Part shown: positions 50,840 to 60,179 of the stretch, one piece after another
How the letters are laid out: each line of letters opens with the position of its first letter
How positions within the stretch are numbered: position 1 is the first letter of the stretch
Assembly (NCBI GenBank): GCA_021776595.1
Contig: JAJFFP010000070.1
Location: 1-64,000, forward strand
Source: Robiginitomaculum sp.
GTDB taxonomy: Bacteria > Pseudomonadota > Alphaproteobacteria > Caulobacterales > Maricaulaceae
Reading direction: 5' to 3'
Length of the DNA: 64,000 bases
The notes under the pieces: generated by a model
The model's database searches: none
What the model was told of the DNA's origin: nothing
The model's input: the letters and a program-made list of their open reading frames with translations, nothing else
Made by a program: the position numbers and the translations under genes

Positions 50840-51334
50840 TTATTTGCGAGGTGTCAGGACCAGGCGCACGAACAAAATGGACGCCAATATTAATTGCCAT
50901 ATCAGGGAAATGACAAAAACGCCGGGTGATGCCGTCTGTGTCGCATTGATGAACAGCCAGAGCACCAGTGCGCCACTACCGCCAAAAAACAGCACCCAGA
51001 CCCATAATGATAATTTCTTGCGGACACTGGTTTCCAGCCGCGAAGCGGCAAAAATTGGCCCGGCCATGCTGGCCATAATAATAATAACGGCAAGAAAGGT
51101 GCTGGACAGGCGCCACAAATCATTGCCCGCGATTCCAAACGCACTCAAAACAAGAGGGATGAGCGAACCAAAGGCAGCGCCAAAAGCGACAAGCAACATG
51201 CTTAGCGTTCGGAAATGATCCAGCGGCGCAAAATCTTTGCCATGAACCCCGATAATGATGGCGATAACGATCCCGGAAAACCCGATCAACGCCACGGCAA
51301 AGTCTGTCAGAATTGTTATATCGCCCGGTGTCAT
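50840..51334 (-). CDS. Four-helix membrane protein heading the paralogue operon
   Basis: 164 residues, four membrane helices: FAVALIGFSGIVIAIIIGVH, MLLVAFGAAFGSLIPLVLSA, STFLAVIIIMASMAGPIFAA and LWVWVLFFGGSGALVLWLFI, with a fifth short one possible near the end (ISLIWQLILASILFVRLVL). I do not recognise a family. It is first in the minus-strand operon, so it may be the membrane partner of the six single-helix paralogues. The ATG has GGAG nine bases upstream. Confidence 0.75.
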   Translation of the reverse strand: MTPGDITILTDFAVALIGFSGIVIAIIIGVHGKDFAPLDHFRTLSMLLVAFGAAFGSLIPLVLSAFGIAGNDLWRLSSTFLAVIIIMASMAGPIFAASRLETSVRKKLSLWVWVLFFGGSGALVLWLFINATQTASPGVFVISLIWQLILASILFVRLVLTPRK

Positions 51335-51558
51335 GGGCTTGCTCCGTATGTTTTATCTTCACTGATCATCCACATTCTCTCAGGTGCCTGCTCAACACCT
51401 ATAGGCAATTTTAATTCCCATGACCACAATTCAGTCGGGATACATGGCGCGGGCAATTTGGAAGCAGCGCCTGCCGCCTTTGCTAATGTCACCACCTAAT
51501 GGTTCAGCTATCTCACAGCAATGCTATACGATATAAAGCAGGCATACGGGAGATGGTG

Positions 51559-52695
51559 ATGAAATTTCGGGGTGTTGGTTTGGTTATCGCTTTATGTGCG
51601 GGTTTATCGGGATGTGAACAAAAAAGCGCGGTGCCAGTGGCGGTGGTTCCCGCCCTGGAAATGAATACCGCTCAGGAAGCACGGTTTTCCAAACTGGCGC
51701 TTGCCTGTGTTCACCGTGAATACCCCAACAAGATCAGCCACACCATGCGTAGTGATGCAGATGCGAAAACCCCGCGCCAACTGCATCCATCGTTTTATGG
51801 GTGTTTTGACTGGCACTCCTCCGTGCATGGGCATTGGTTGCTGGTGCGCCTGTTGCACACGGGTGCCGCCAATGCGCCCTGGCGGAATGCGGCGATTAAC
51901 GCCCTGTCATTAAGCTTTACACCGGATAACATCGCCCCAGAAATCGCCTATTTTGACAATGAGAACCGTGGCTCGTTCGAGCGTCCCTACGGTCTCGCCT
52001 GGTATCTGCAATTGATGAGCGAGTTACGGGAATGGGACGATCCACAGGCCAAAGTCTGGCTTGAAACCTTGTCGCCATTAGAGGCGGTCATTGCGGCGCG
52101 GATCAAAACCTGGTTGCCAAAACTGGCGTATCCGATCCGTCTTGGCACCCATAACCAGTCTGCTTTTGCCTTTGGTCTGATCCTCGATTGGGCGCGTGGT
52201 GCCGGAGATACGGATATGGAGGATTTGATTATCCAGCGCACACGGGATTTTCACCTAAAAGATCGCAACTGCCCGCTTGATTATGAGCCAAGCGGCGAGG
52301 ATTTTCTCTCGCCCTGCCTGATGGAGGCCGATTTGATGCGTCGGGTCTTGGGAAAACACGAATTTGCCAACTGGCTTACTGATTTTCTGCCATACCTGCC
52401 TATGGATGGCCGTGAGGACTGGCTGGCACCGGGAATTGTGCAAGATGCGTCAGATGGCAAGCTGGTGCATCTGGATGGGGTAAATTTATCGCGGGCATGG
52501 AATTTGGAAAACATCGCACTGGCTCTACCGCAAGACGATCCACGTATTGCCGCGCTATATGCGGCGGCGAAAGTGCATAAAGCGGCGGGACTGGCGGCTG
52601 TTACGGATGCCCATTACAGCGGCTCGCACTGGCTGGCCAGCTTTGCCACCTACCTGATAACCAAAAGAGGCCGATCAGCGCAGGAAGTTCAGTAA
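51559..52695 (+). CDS. DUF2891-like putative lipoprotein
   Basis: 378 residues from the ATG at 51559 (CGGGAG six bases upstream). The N-terminus MKFRGVGLVIALCAGLSGCE is a lipoprotein signal with Cys in the LSGC lipobox. The body resembles DUF2891 proteins: HPSFYGCFDWHSSVHGHWLL, GSFERPYGLAWYLQLMSELR, HNQSAFAFGLILDWA, GEDFLSPCLMEADLM and a final HYSGSHWLASFATYLI. Several conserved Trp/His residues suggest an alpha-barrel glycosidase-like fold, but the activity is unknown to me. Its end overlaps the convergent flgL by 21 bases. Confidence 0.78.
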   Translation: MKFRGVGLVIALCAGLSGCEQKSAVPVAVVPALEMNTAQEARFSKLALACVHREYPNKISHTMRSDADAKTPRQLHPSFYGCFDWHSSVHGHWLLVRLLHTGAANAPWRNAAINALSLSFTPDNIAPEIAYFDNENRGSFERPYGLAWYLQLMSELREWDDPQAKVWLETLSPLEAVIAARIKTWLPKLAYPIRLGTHNQSAFAFGLILDWARGAGDTDMEDLIIQRTRDFHLKDRNCPLDYEPSGEDFLSPCLMEADLMRRVLGKHEFANWLTDFLPYLPMDGREDWLAPGIVQDASDGKLVHLDGVNLSRAWNLENIALALPQDDPRIAALYAAAKVHKAAGLAAVTDAHYSGSHWLASFATYLITKRGRSAQEVQ

Positions 52696-53601
52696 GGAAA
52701 GATTGCTGAGGATCGAGAAGGTTCGCGCCGAGGCCTCGACCGCCGTTTGCGCCTGTGACAACCTTGTAGCAGCTTCGGCCAGATCCACATCCTCAATATC
52801 ACCGACGACCTGCTTTAGCAGAACTTGTTGGTCTTCTGCGCGTTGTTGGGCAGTTTCCACCCGCTGTTGTAACAGGCCGTTTTTGGCAACCACCGTATTC
52901 AAACCATCGGCGGCGCTGGAAATACTGGCCAAAGTGCCTTGCAGGAAGGTCTTTTGCGCGGATGTCAACGTTGCGCCAAAAGGACCGGAGGCACTATCGT
53001 TATAATCCTTGATGGATTTAATCACGGTGAGCAGATCCTTGCCGACCTCATCGGCCAAAAAGCCGATCTCGACTGAATTGCCCTCGTCAATACGTGCGGT
53101 GGCTTTAACCTTGGTGTTATCAAATACATCGGCAACCGCTGCGGCGGCACCAAGTTCGTTCAGGGTTTTGATATTCACTGGTGATGCATCAACCTTGGTG
53201 CCGCCAAAAAGCGGTCGTCCGGCAAAGCTCTGGTTCAGGCCGTTCAGCGCACGGCCAAAGGCAGCCTCCAATTGCTGGACTAGCGTAACACCTGAATTAA
53301 GCCCGATCGCATCAATGACTGCCTGGCGTAAATCGTCAGCGGAACCGGAAATTTCATTTAAGGCAAGGTCTTGCGTTGCCAGTCGGCCGGTAATTTCCTT
53401 GGTGGTCTGAATATAGGTTTCTGTGCGCGCCGATAGCGTATAAGCAGCATTTAAGGCCCCCAATTGCGGCGCAAACCCTTTCAAATCATCGGCTTTTTTA
53501 CCACTGGACACTTGTTTTTGTGCCGTCAGTAAATCGCTCTGATTGCGCAATAACTCAATCAGGGAAGCCTGGTTGGAAACATTGGTGGCAATGCGTGGCA
53601 T
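52675..53601 (-). CDS. flgL: Flagellar hook-filament junction protein FlgL
   Basis: 308 residues. It has the flagellin-like ends: the N-terminal helix (NQASLIELLRNQSDLLTAQK, QVSSGKKADDLKGF) and the C-terminal helix (ATRLSQAQTAVEASARTFSI, LSNLSLLNFLR). The middle is short. FlgL (HAP3) joins hook-associated FlgK to the filament. It follows flgK on the same strand, 23 bases after its stop. Confidence 0.9.
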   Translation of the reverse strand: MPRIATNVSNQASLIELLRNQSDLLTAQKQVSSGKKADDLKGFAPQLGALNAAYTLSARTETYIQTTKEITGRLATQDLALNEISGSADDLRQAVIDAIGLNSGVTLVQQLEAAFGRALNGLNQSFAGRPLFGGTKVDASPVNIKTLNELGAAAAVADVFDNTKVKATARIDEGNSVEIGFLADEVGKDLLTVIKSIKDYNDSASGPFGATLTSAQKTFLQGTLASISSAADGLNTVVAKNGLLQQRVETAQQRAEDQQVLLKQVVGDIEDVDLAEAATRLSQAQTAVEASARTFSILSNLSLLNFLR

Positions 53602-53624
53602 GTTGTTGGCTTTCTAAAAAGACG

Positions 53625-55754
53625 TCAGATAATGGATAACAGGATATCGTTCAGTTCTTTGGCGGCCTGTATCAGACGCGCCGAAGCATTATAAGATTGC
53701 TGGAATTGTGTCATCAGCGCCAATTCCTCGTCAATATTGACCCCTTGTGCATTGGCCAGGCGCTGTTCGGCTTCGCTACGTAGCGCAATTGCCGCCTCGG
53801 ATTGCCGTTCTGCCCGCGCAGCTCGTGTCCCAACATCCGTGGCAAAGCGCCCGGCGAAGTCATTGAGCGTCCCGGTAACGCCTGACAATGATCCAGCGCT
53901 CTGAAAAGTTCGTGTGGTTTCCATAGCGCGAGCGATGGCTTCCCCACCGCGCCCATCACCTTTACCCAAAACCGTATCGCCGGTTGAAGTGGTTGCGCTC
54001 AATTCCAGCTTGGCCAGCGCCAGCAGGTCCGGGTTTTTGGCAATATCGTTACGGATGGCAAATGCAGAGGACCGGGTGCCGCGAACCGCTTCACCCAGGC
54101 CGAATATCTGGGTAAACGACAAGCCCGTTGCACCACGTGCCGTGGTATCGCCGCTGGGCTCAACGCTGTAGCTTTCCGCGCCCACCGTTGGGGTTTGCAC
54201 AAGGCGACCGCTGGCATCCAGGGAGAAATTTGCAAAGCGCCCAACCCCGGTTGTGGTATTGTTCAGGGCAACAAGATAGTCATTGATGCTGGCCCCGGCG
54301 ACAGGCACACTGATTTGCGCAGCCACTCGACCATCTGCACCAGTTACGGTAAAGTCAAGCGCGCCGCCAGCAGCCAGACCATGGGCATCAGTGCCAGATA
54401 ATCCGGTTTCAAATTGTGTTGGGCGGGCGCTGGTGACAAGCTCGTTCAGCCCAAAGAACTGTGCAAAACTACGCCCTGCGCGCCCTGAAGGTGTGGTTGC
54501 ATCCTGCACCAGAGCAACGCCATTGGCACCAACGGCACTGATTTTAAGGGCTCCTCCAGAAAAACTGGCTGAACCACTTGCGCCCAGGGCCGTGTTCAAT
54601 GCCGTGGTAATACCATCAAGGGTTGCTCCAAATGCGGCGGGCGCACTGCCGTCCACACTTAGACTTCCCGCATCAAAATCAATATCCACACGTTTGACCA
54701 AGGCGCCAGCATTATCAACAATGGCAAGGCTGGTCTTGCCATTAAAATTCAAGCTATCCGCGCCAAGAAGGCCGGTATTGCGGCCTGTCAAACTTGATGG
54801 CGCCGGTATGGCACTGGCATTGGTATGAGCGGCATTGAGCGCATCGGCGCTACCAGCCGCAAATTCAGCCAGTTCTAACGCCAGCGCTGGTAGTTCTTTA
54901 TCACGCAGGTCAAGAAAACCACGCAATTCCCCGCTATTGAAATGCGATTGTAATTCCACAACATTGCCAGAAGGTGTGCGGCCCTGAATGGCGGCAAAAC
55001 TCTGTCCCAGATTACCAGGAGCCGGTCCTGGACCTTCAAGGGTCAGGGGGAATTGGCCCAACAACAAGACTCCGTCTGAAGTGCGCAAAATAGCCGACCC
55101 GTTGGTGGTTCTGTCCAGCTTGATGTCGATAATGGAGGATAGCTCGGTTATCAGGGCGTCCTGGCGGTTTTCAGCACCGGTTGCATCGCCCTGAATGCGG
55201 CCGCGGGCTATGTCATCGTTTAAGGAGCCAATCTGCACTATCAAATCATTGGCCCGCTCTATACTGAAACCGATCTGGCGTTGCGCCTCAGCCCGCGCAC
55301 CTAACAACTCGCTATCAAGGCGCGCAAACTCATCAAAAAGGAACTGCACATCATTAACGGCAGTTTGACGGCGCACTCCTGAAGCCGGATCAAGAGCCGC
55401 TGAGCCGATTTCTGTAAACGCGCTGTTCAGGCGGGCAAACAGCGATCCCGCATCATCCAGAGAGCCAAATTGTGCCTGCACCCGATCCAAATATCCGGCT
55501 CTGGCTTTTCCGCTGGCGGCTTCTCCATTAGCACTTAATGAGGTGGCGAACAAAAACCGGTCAGTAATTCGAGAAAGACTGGACGCATCGACCCCAAGGC
55601 CAGTACCGTTTACGCTGCGGGAGGTCAGGTTTGCCTGGGAGCGTGCATAGGCCGGCGTGTTGACATTGCTGATATTGGTTGAAGCAGAGCGTAAACCAAG
55701 TTGCGCTGCATTCAGGCCGGAAAGTGCGTTGCCAAGTATGGTGTTCACGGACAT
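53625..55754 (-). CDS. flgK: Flagellar hook-associated protein FlgK
   Basis: 709 residues. The N-terminal rod/hook motif is LSGLNAAQLGLRSASTNISN then VNTPAYARS, and the C-terminal helix is EELALMTQFQQSYNASARLI, QAAKELNDILLSII. The large middle (about 330-560) is repetitive beta-rich sequence. FlgK (HAP1) sits between hook and FlgL. The ribosome site AAGGA precedes the ATG. It heads a flgK-flgL operon read away from fliK. Confidence 0.93.
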   Translation of the reverse strand: MSVNTILGNALSGLNAAQLGLRSASTNISNVNTPAYARSQANLTSRSVNGTGLGVDASSLSRITDRFLFATSLSANGEAASGKARAGYLDRVQAQFGSLDDAGSLFARLNSAFTEIGSAALDPASGVRRQTAVNDVQFLFDEFARLDSELLGARAEAQRQIGFSIERANDLIVQIGSLNDDIARGRIQGDATGAENRQDALITELSSIIDIKLDRTTNGSAILRTSDGVLLLGQFPLTLEGPGPAPGNLGQSFAAIQGRTPSGNVVELQSHFNSGELRGFLDLRDKELPALALELAEFAAGSADALNAAHTNASAIPAPSSLTGRNTGLLGADSLNFNGKTSLAIVDNAGALVKRVDIDFDAGSLSVDGSAPAAFGATLDGITTALNTALGASGSASFSGGALKISAVGANGVALVQDATTPSGRAGRSFAQFFGLNELVTSARPTQFETGLSGTDAHGLAAGGALDFTVTGADGRVAAQISVPVAGASINDYLVALNNTTTGVGRFANFSLDASGRLVQTPTVGAESYSVEPSGDTTARGATGLSFTQIFGLGEAVRGTRSSAFAIRNDIAKNPDLLALAKLELSATTSTGDTVLGKGDGRGGEAIARAMETTRTFQSAGSLSGVTGTLNDFAGRFATDVGTRAARAERQSEAAIALRSEAEQRLANAQGVNIDEELALMTQFQQSYNASARLIQAAKELNDILLSII

Positions 55755-56175
55755 TTCTTTATTCCTTACCGGCAGGACTTGCCGCCATCTGGGTTATTAT
55801 TTCCGACTTCATCAAGGCCGCAGATATTGGCTGAGCCATCATATAAATTTCCATAACCATATGTTTTATATACGCATTACCTGTTTTTATGAGAGCTTTT
55901 CCATCTATATGTGCATTAACCATAAGAAGGGTAACGCAAGGGCCGGGCCAATTGCGCTCTACAGGTGCATTGCAAAGACCCTGGGGCGGATCATTTTACC
56001 CCGGCAAATATGCGCAAGTGGGCAGAAACAACCCTATAAGCAGAGCTTACCCTCCCCCTGCATACACCGTAACTTGTTGTATTCTCTGTATTATATAAAA
56101 TTCATAACAATGGCCCATCTCTTGCAGCCCTTTGCACAACGCATTGTGCGAAGATAATTTTAACAGGTTGATTGA
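55755..56175. other. Divergent intergenic region between flgK and fliK
   Basis: About 420 bases without a supported gene; a plus-strand frame (55657-56157) covers it but starts inside flgK on the wrong strand and has no family look. It must hold promoters for flgK (minus) and fliK (plus). I found no exact sigma54 (GG-N10-GC) or CtrA (TTAA-N7-TTAA) match. ACCGGCAGGACTTGCCG near 55777 is a short inverted repeat close to flgK. Confidence 0.5.
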
Positions 56176-57891
56176 ATGGGTTTGGATTTCAATTTCTTGA
56201 CTGCATTAACCGGCAGTGCAGCAAAAACTGCCGCTACAGGTGTGATTACAAACAAAAGCACAAGCACAGGCAATACATCTGTATTTTCTGATTTATTACA
56301 GGCCAGCCTGCAGGGCAATCAGATGATTACTCCTGTAGAAACCGGCAAGGCAAGCAATGGTAATTCAGCCAAAGCCCCTACGGGTCAGTTTGCACCTGCC
56401 ACACCGTTGCAGCCGATAAATACGCAAAAAGTAGACAACAATGCTGCCTTATCCGGTCAGGGCGATACGCCTGATGCACAAAGTGAGTTAGCCATAGAGG
56501 GTTTGGTATCTGTTCAAGGACAGGTGCAGATCACACCTCAAAGCAGCATTCAGCTTGATCAATTAACGCCTGATGGCATCCCGGTAATTCGCACTGGACC
56601 GGGTTTTGGCGCGACGGGTAATGAAAAGTCCCTGCCTCCAAACTTATCTGGTTTGCCCGTCGAAAATCTGGGTAAGGTTATAGCTGAACAAACGCCAACG
56701 ATTACGCCGCAACCGGTAGGTGCCCCCGGTATCCAGACCGGTGAGGTGATTGCTGCACTTGATCCAAAGAATATTTCTGTCCCGCATCCAGCCCGCGCAC
56801 CCGGTTTTCAAACCGGCCCGGTGGTGAGAACGGTAGATTCCAAAACCACAGGCATTTTACAACCATCAGGATCACCTGGCTTTCAGTCCGGTGAGGTGGC
56901 CGCTGCGCTTGATCCAAAGAATATTTCTGTCCCGCATCCAGCTCGTGCACCCGGTTTTCAGACCGGCCCGGTGGAAACTGCTACCAACCAAAAAACTGCG
57001 CTAAGCCAACTGATTTCTGGCTTTACGCAAAGCGCAATGGCGGTAAAACTAGGCGAGGGCCAGGCCATACGATTAAAAGGTCATGGCAAGGCCACCGTAA
57101 AAGGCACACCAACGCCTGGCGGAAGTTCCCCCACGGCATCCAGTCAAGTCACGCAGACAGGCGCATCAAGTCAGCCGGGCAAAGCCGGTGCAGTGGTTGG
57201 CGCACCACCCTTACCGTCAACTAAATCAAGGTCGGCACCAACTTTAGCATCACATGGTGTAAATGAGGTATTCCAGGATAAAGCCTCGATTACCTTGGCA
57301 CCTTTTGGTGCAAACGTTCTTGCTATCGGTGATGAGGAACAGGAAATACGCTCGAACAATGATCTGGCGCTCTCCGGCAAGACAGCGCAGGGCCATAATG
57401 GCCTGGCCACAAAGGCGGCATCTTTGAGTTCATCAAACGCGCCCCGACTGAATGCCGCAGCATTAGCCAGTTTTGCCACCTCCGTTGCTCAACGGGCGCA
57501 AGGTGGCAGCACCCGGTTTGAAATTCGGCTTGATCCGGCTGCACTAGGCAGGGTTCAGGTGAAACTGGAAGTCAGTGCGGATAACCGTGTGGAAGCCATG
57601 GTTAGCACCCATCGTCCCGATGTATTGGCCGATTTGCAAAGAGGAGCGGATTCCCTGCGCCGGGCGTTAAGTGATTTGGGCTTTGATGTGAGCTCTGACG
57701 GTCTGGCATTTTCTCTGGAGCATGAAAATGATGGATTTGCAGCCGGTGAAGATACGGGCAGACAACATTTCACAGACGAGCCTGTGGAGCCGGAAATTCA
57801 GCCCCTGACCAATGCGCCACTCCTGGCAAGCAGTGAATATAAATACGGTCTGACACGTATTCTGACCGACCGTGTCGATGTGAAAATATAG
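56176..57891 (+). CDS. fliK: Flagellar hook-length control protein FliK
   Basis: 571 residues. The long low-complexity N-terminal part acts as the molecular ruler in this family. It holds 25-residue repeats of the type (R)APGFQTGPV (about 177-265). The C-terminal conserved domain (about 430-520) has FEIRLDPAALGRVQVKLEVS then ADNRVEAMVSTHRPDVLADL and LRRALSDLGFDVSSDGLAFS, the switch domain that meets FlhB. It is first of the fliK-flgD-flgE series. Confidence 0.88.
   Translation: MGLDFNFLTALTGSAAKTAATGVITNKSTSTGNTSVFSDLLQASLQGNQMITPVETGKASNGNSAKAPTGQFAPATPLQPINTQKVDNNAALSGQGDTPDAQSELAIEGLVSVQGQVQITPQSSIQLDQLTPDGIPVIRTGPGFGATGNEKSLPPNLSGLPVENLGKVIAEQTPTITPQPVGAPGIQTGEVIAALDPKNISVPHPARAPGFQTGPVVRTVDSKTTGILQPSGSPGFQSGEVAAALDPKNISVPHPARAPGFQTGPVETATNQKTALSQLISGFTQSAMAVKLGEGQAIRLKGHGKATVKGTPTPGGSSPTASSQVTQTGASSQPGKAGAVVGAPPLPSTKSRSAPTLASHGVNEVFQDKASITLAPFGANVLAIGDEEQEIRSNNDLALSGKTAQGHNGLATKAASLSSSNAPRLNAAALASFATSVAQRAQGGSTRFEIRLDPAALGRVQVKLEVSADNRVEAMVSTHRPDVLADLQRGADSLRRALSDLGFDVSSDGLAFSLEHENDGFAAGEDTGRQHFTDEPVEPEIQPLTNAPLLASSEYKYGLTRILTDRVDVKI
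56734..56973 (+). repeat. Internal repeats in fliK
   Basis: Two nearly identical 90-base blocks (56734-56823 and 56884-56973) lie 150 bases apart. At protein level the unit is 25 residues (PG(F/I)Q(T/S)G(E/P)V plus a spacer such as LDPKNISVPHPAR), present three and a half times, with alternate units most alike. This suggests a 50-residue duplication of an older 25-residue pair. Confidence 0.85.
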
Positions 57892-57900
57892 GAAGTCAAC

Positions 57901-58575
57901 ATGCCAGTTCTTAATGGATTAGGACTAAACCTAAACGCTTCAAATACGCAGGCGGCTGGTGCCGGACTGGCGGATAATTTTGATACGTTTTTGACCCTGC
58001 TGACCGAGCAGCTCAAGAACCAGGACCCGCTTAGTCCATTAGATTCGAATGAATTTGTTGGCCAGTTGGTGCAGTTTTCCGGTGTAGAGCAACAAATCGC
58101 CCAAAACCGCAATCTTGAATCACTTATTAATTTGAATGCGGCCAGTTCCGCCACATCGGCGGTTGGCTTTATCGGTAAGGAAGTTGATGTACTTGGCAGT
58201 CGTGTCGATCTGCAAAACGGCAGTGCGAAATGGACCTATACCAGTGCCAATGATGCTGATTCAGTTACCATATTAGTAAAAGACACCAACGGTAAGATTG
58301 TTTTTCAAACGCAAGGACAAACTGGTGCAGGCAATCAGAGTTTTACCTGGGATGGCCGCGATAATGCAGGCACACAACTGGCAGATGGGGCATATGATCT
58401 GGAGGTTAGCGCCCTGGATACCAGTGGTAATCTGGTCTCGACATCAGTTTCCACAACACAAGTCATAACCGGTGCAGATTTTTCAGGCTCTGAGCCGGCA
58501 TTACTGGTGGGCAATACTCGCCTTGCCTTTTCAGATATTCTGGCGGTGCGTGAACGTGCACCATTAGCAATTTAA
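57901..58575 (+). CDS. flgD: Flagellar hook assembly (cap) protein FlgD
   Basis: 224 residues. The N-terminal motif is FDTFLTLLTEQLKNQDPLSP then LDSNEFVGQLVQFSGVEQQI (about 24-63), diagnostic for FlgD. The C-terminal part has the FlgD Ig/Tudor-like domain (VTILVKDTNGKIVFQTQGQT, FTWDGRDNAGTQLADGAYDL). It caps the growing hook so that FlgE can assemble. Nine bases after fliK. Confidence 0.93.
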   Translation: MPVLNGLGLNLNASNTQAAGAGLADNFDTFLTLLTEQLKNQDPLSPLDSNEFVGQLVQFSGVEQQIAQNRNLESLINLNAASSATSAVGFIGKEVDVLGSRVDLQNGSAKWTYTSANDADSVTILVKDTNGKIVFQTQGQTGAGNQSFTWDGRDNAGTQLADGAYDLEVSALDTSGNLVSTSVSTTQVITGADFSGSEPALLVGNTRLAFSDILAVRERAPLAI

Positions 58576-58661
58576 CCAAGGAGATCCAGAATCGTGATCT
58601 TCACATACAGCAGAAGCTCCTCAAAAAATAAATGAGTGAATAAGCAAATAGGAGCCAATAC

Positions 58662-60044
58662 ATGTCACTTTATTCAGCATTGACAATCGGGGTTGCAGGT
58701 CTGCGCGCCAATTCATCCGCACTTAGCGGCATATCCAACAATATCGCCAACGTTAATACGGTTGGTTACAAGCGCACCAGAGCTGATTTTTCGTCGCTGG
58801 TCAGTGCATCCATTGGTAATCCGCTGGATGCCGGTGCCGGGGTTTCGGCGGCTTCACAGCGTCTGATTTCTACCGAGGGCCCATTACAGCTTGCCAGCGC
58901 AAGCACGGATTTGGCCATTGCCGGTTCCGGTTTCTTTGTAGTCGGCACGGCGACACAGAATGGCGCCAGTGATGATGCCTTACGTTTCACCCGTGCAGGC
59001 AATTTTGCACCGGATGAACAAGGCTTTTTACGCAATTCCGCCGGTTATTATTTACGCGGCTGGGCCGCCAAGCCCGATGGCAGCTTTGTGACCAACGCAT
59101 CTGATACGGCGGCTTTATCCTCTGTCAACATTGCTTCGATCAGTGGCGCGGCAAAAGCATCAAGCAGTGTGCAGGTAAATGGTAATCTAAAAGCCAGCCA
59201 GGCCATTTCCGCCGCCGAGGCGACCTATGATGCCACAGCAACGGCAACAAATATGGCTTCGGGCACGGTAACGCCTGATTTTGTGCGCACCATCCAGGTT
59301 TTTGACAGCCAGGGCGGTGTTCACAACATTAACCTGGCCTTTTTGAAAAGTAGTACGGCGGCAAATACCTGGAATACAGAGGTTTATGTGACCCCAGCCA
59401 GCGATGTCACCATTGGTGCGCCGCTGGTTGATGGCCAACTTGCCACTGGCGTAGTAAAATTTGACGCCAACGGGCAATTTGATGCCGCCGGTTCCATGTC
59501 TCTTGCCTTGTCGTTTGGGGCTTCTACGGCTGGTGCGCCTGCTGGTGGTGCCTATAACTGGGCCAGTGGTCTTGGCATTGCTGCGCAGAATATCGCCGTA
59601 AATCTTGGCAGCGCAGGTGCATCCGGCGGCATGACACAGTTTGATTCAAACTCAGTTCTGGATTCGTCTATTGTTGATGGTGCCATTTTTGGCAGCCTTA
59701 CCGGCGTAGACGTAAACAATCAAGGCTTTGTCACCGCGAGTTTTTCAAATGGGCTGGTGCAAAAAATCTATCAATTACCACTCGCCACCTTTGTTAATCC
59801 CAATGGTCTGAATGCAGAAAGCGGCGATGCCTTTAGTCTGGCAATCAATTCGGGCTCGCTTAATCTGAAGGCCGCCGGTGATGGTGCTGGTAAAGTGGCT
59901 TCACGGTCTCTGGAAGGCTCTAACGTGGATCTTGCCGAAGAATTTACCAATCTGATTACCGTGCAACGGGCCTACTCCGCCTCTTCGCGAATCATCACTA
60001 CGGCAGATGAAATGCTCGATGAACTGATCAGGATCAAACGATAA
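58662..60044 (+). CDS. flgE: Flagellar hook protein FlgE
   Basis: 460 residues. The N-terminal motif is LRANSSALSGISNNIANVNT then VGYKRTRADF, and the C-terminal motif SNVDLAEEFTNLITVQRAYS then ASSRIITTADEMLDELIRIK. DLAIAGSGFFVVG is the usual second conserved segment. It polymerises into the hook outside the cell. An 86-base gap after flgD includes a ribosome site (AGGAG) but no clear promoter. A hairpin terminator follows. Confidence 0.93.
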   Translation: MSLYSALTIGVAGLRANSSALSGISNNIANVNTVGYKRTRADFSSLVSASIGNPLDAGAGVSAASQRLISTEGPLQLASASTDLAIAGSGFFVVGTATQNGASDDALRFTRAGNFAPDEQGFLRNSAGYYLRGWAAKPDGSFVTNASDTAALSSVNIASISGAAKASSSVQVNGNLKASQAISAAEATYDATATATNMASGTVTPDFVRTIQVFDSQGGVHNINLAFLKSSTAANTWNTEVYVTPASDVTIGAPLVDGQLATGVVKFDANGQFDAAGSMSLALSFGASTAGAPAGGAYNWASGLGIAAQNIAVNLGSAGASGGMTQFDSNSVLDSSIVDGAIFGSLTGVDVNNQGFVTASFSNGLVQKIYQLPLATFVNPNGLNAESGDAFSLAINSGSLNLKAAGDGAGKVASRSLEGSNVDLAEEFTNLITVQRAYSASSRIITTADEMLDELIRIKR

Positions 60045-60053
60045 GTGAGTAAC

Positions 60054-60078
60054 CCCCTCCGGCCGTAAACCGGAGGGG
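60054..60078 (+). terminator. Hairpin terminator after flgE
   Basis: CCCCTCCGG (60054-60062) and CCGGAGGGG (60070-60078) form a perfect nine-pair stem with a seven-base loop. ATTTAATT follows, only partly T-rich, but the stem is strong. Confidence 0.7.
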
Positions 60079-60179
60079 ATTTAATTAAAATTGCACGGAA
60101 TATTTTTTGGAGGAATTCACCAGCTTTATTTGCCGGATATTTAAGTTCTCTCGTTAGGGTCAATCCCAGAGACATAAAA

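Noticed and set aside
55941-55955. Possible sigma54 promoter (GGGCCGGGCCAATTGC) before fliK
   Set aside because: The GG to GC spacing is 11, not 10, and the rest of the consensus is poor.
55657-56157. 166-codon plus-strand ORF between flgK and fliK
   Set aside because: Starts inside flgK antisense, no ribosome site, no recognisable protein; treated as intergenic.
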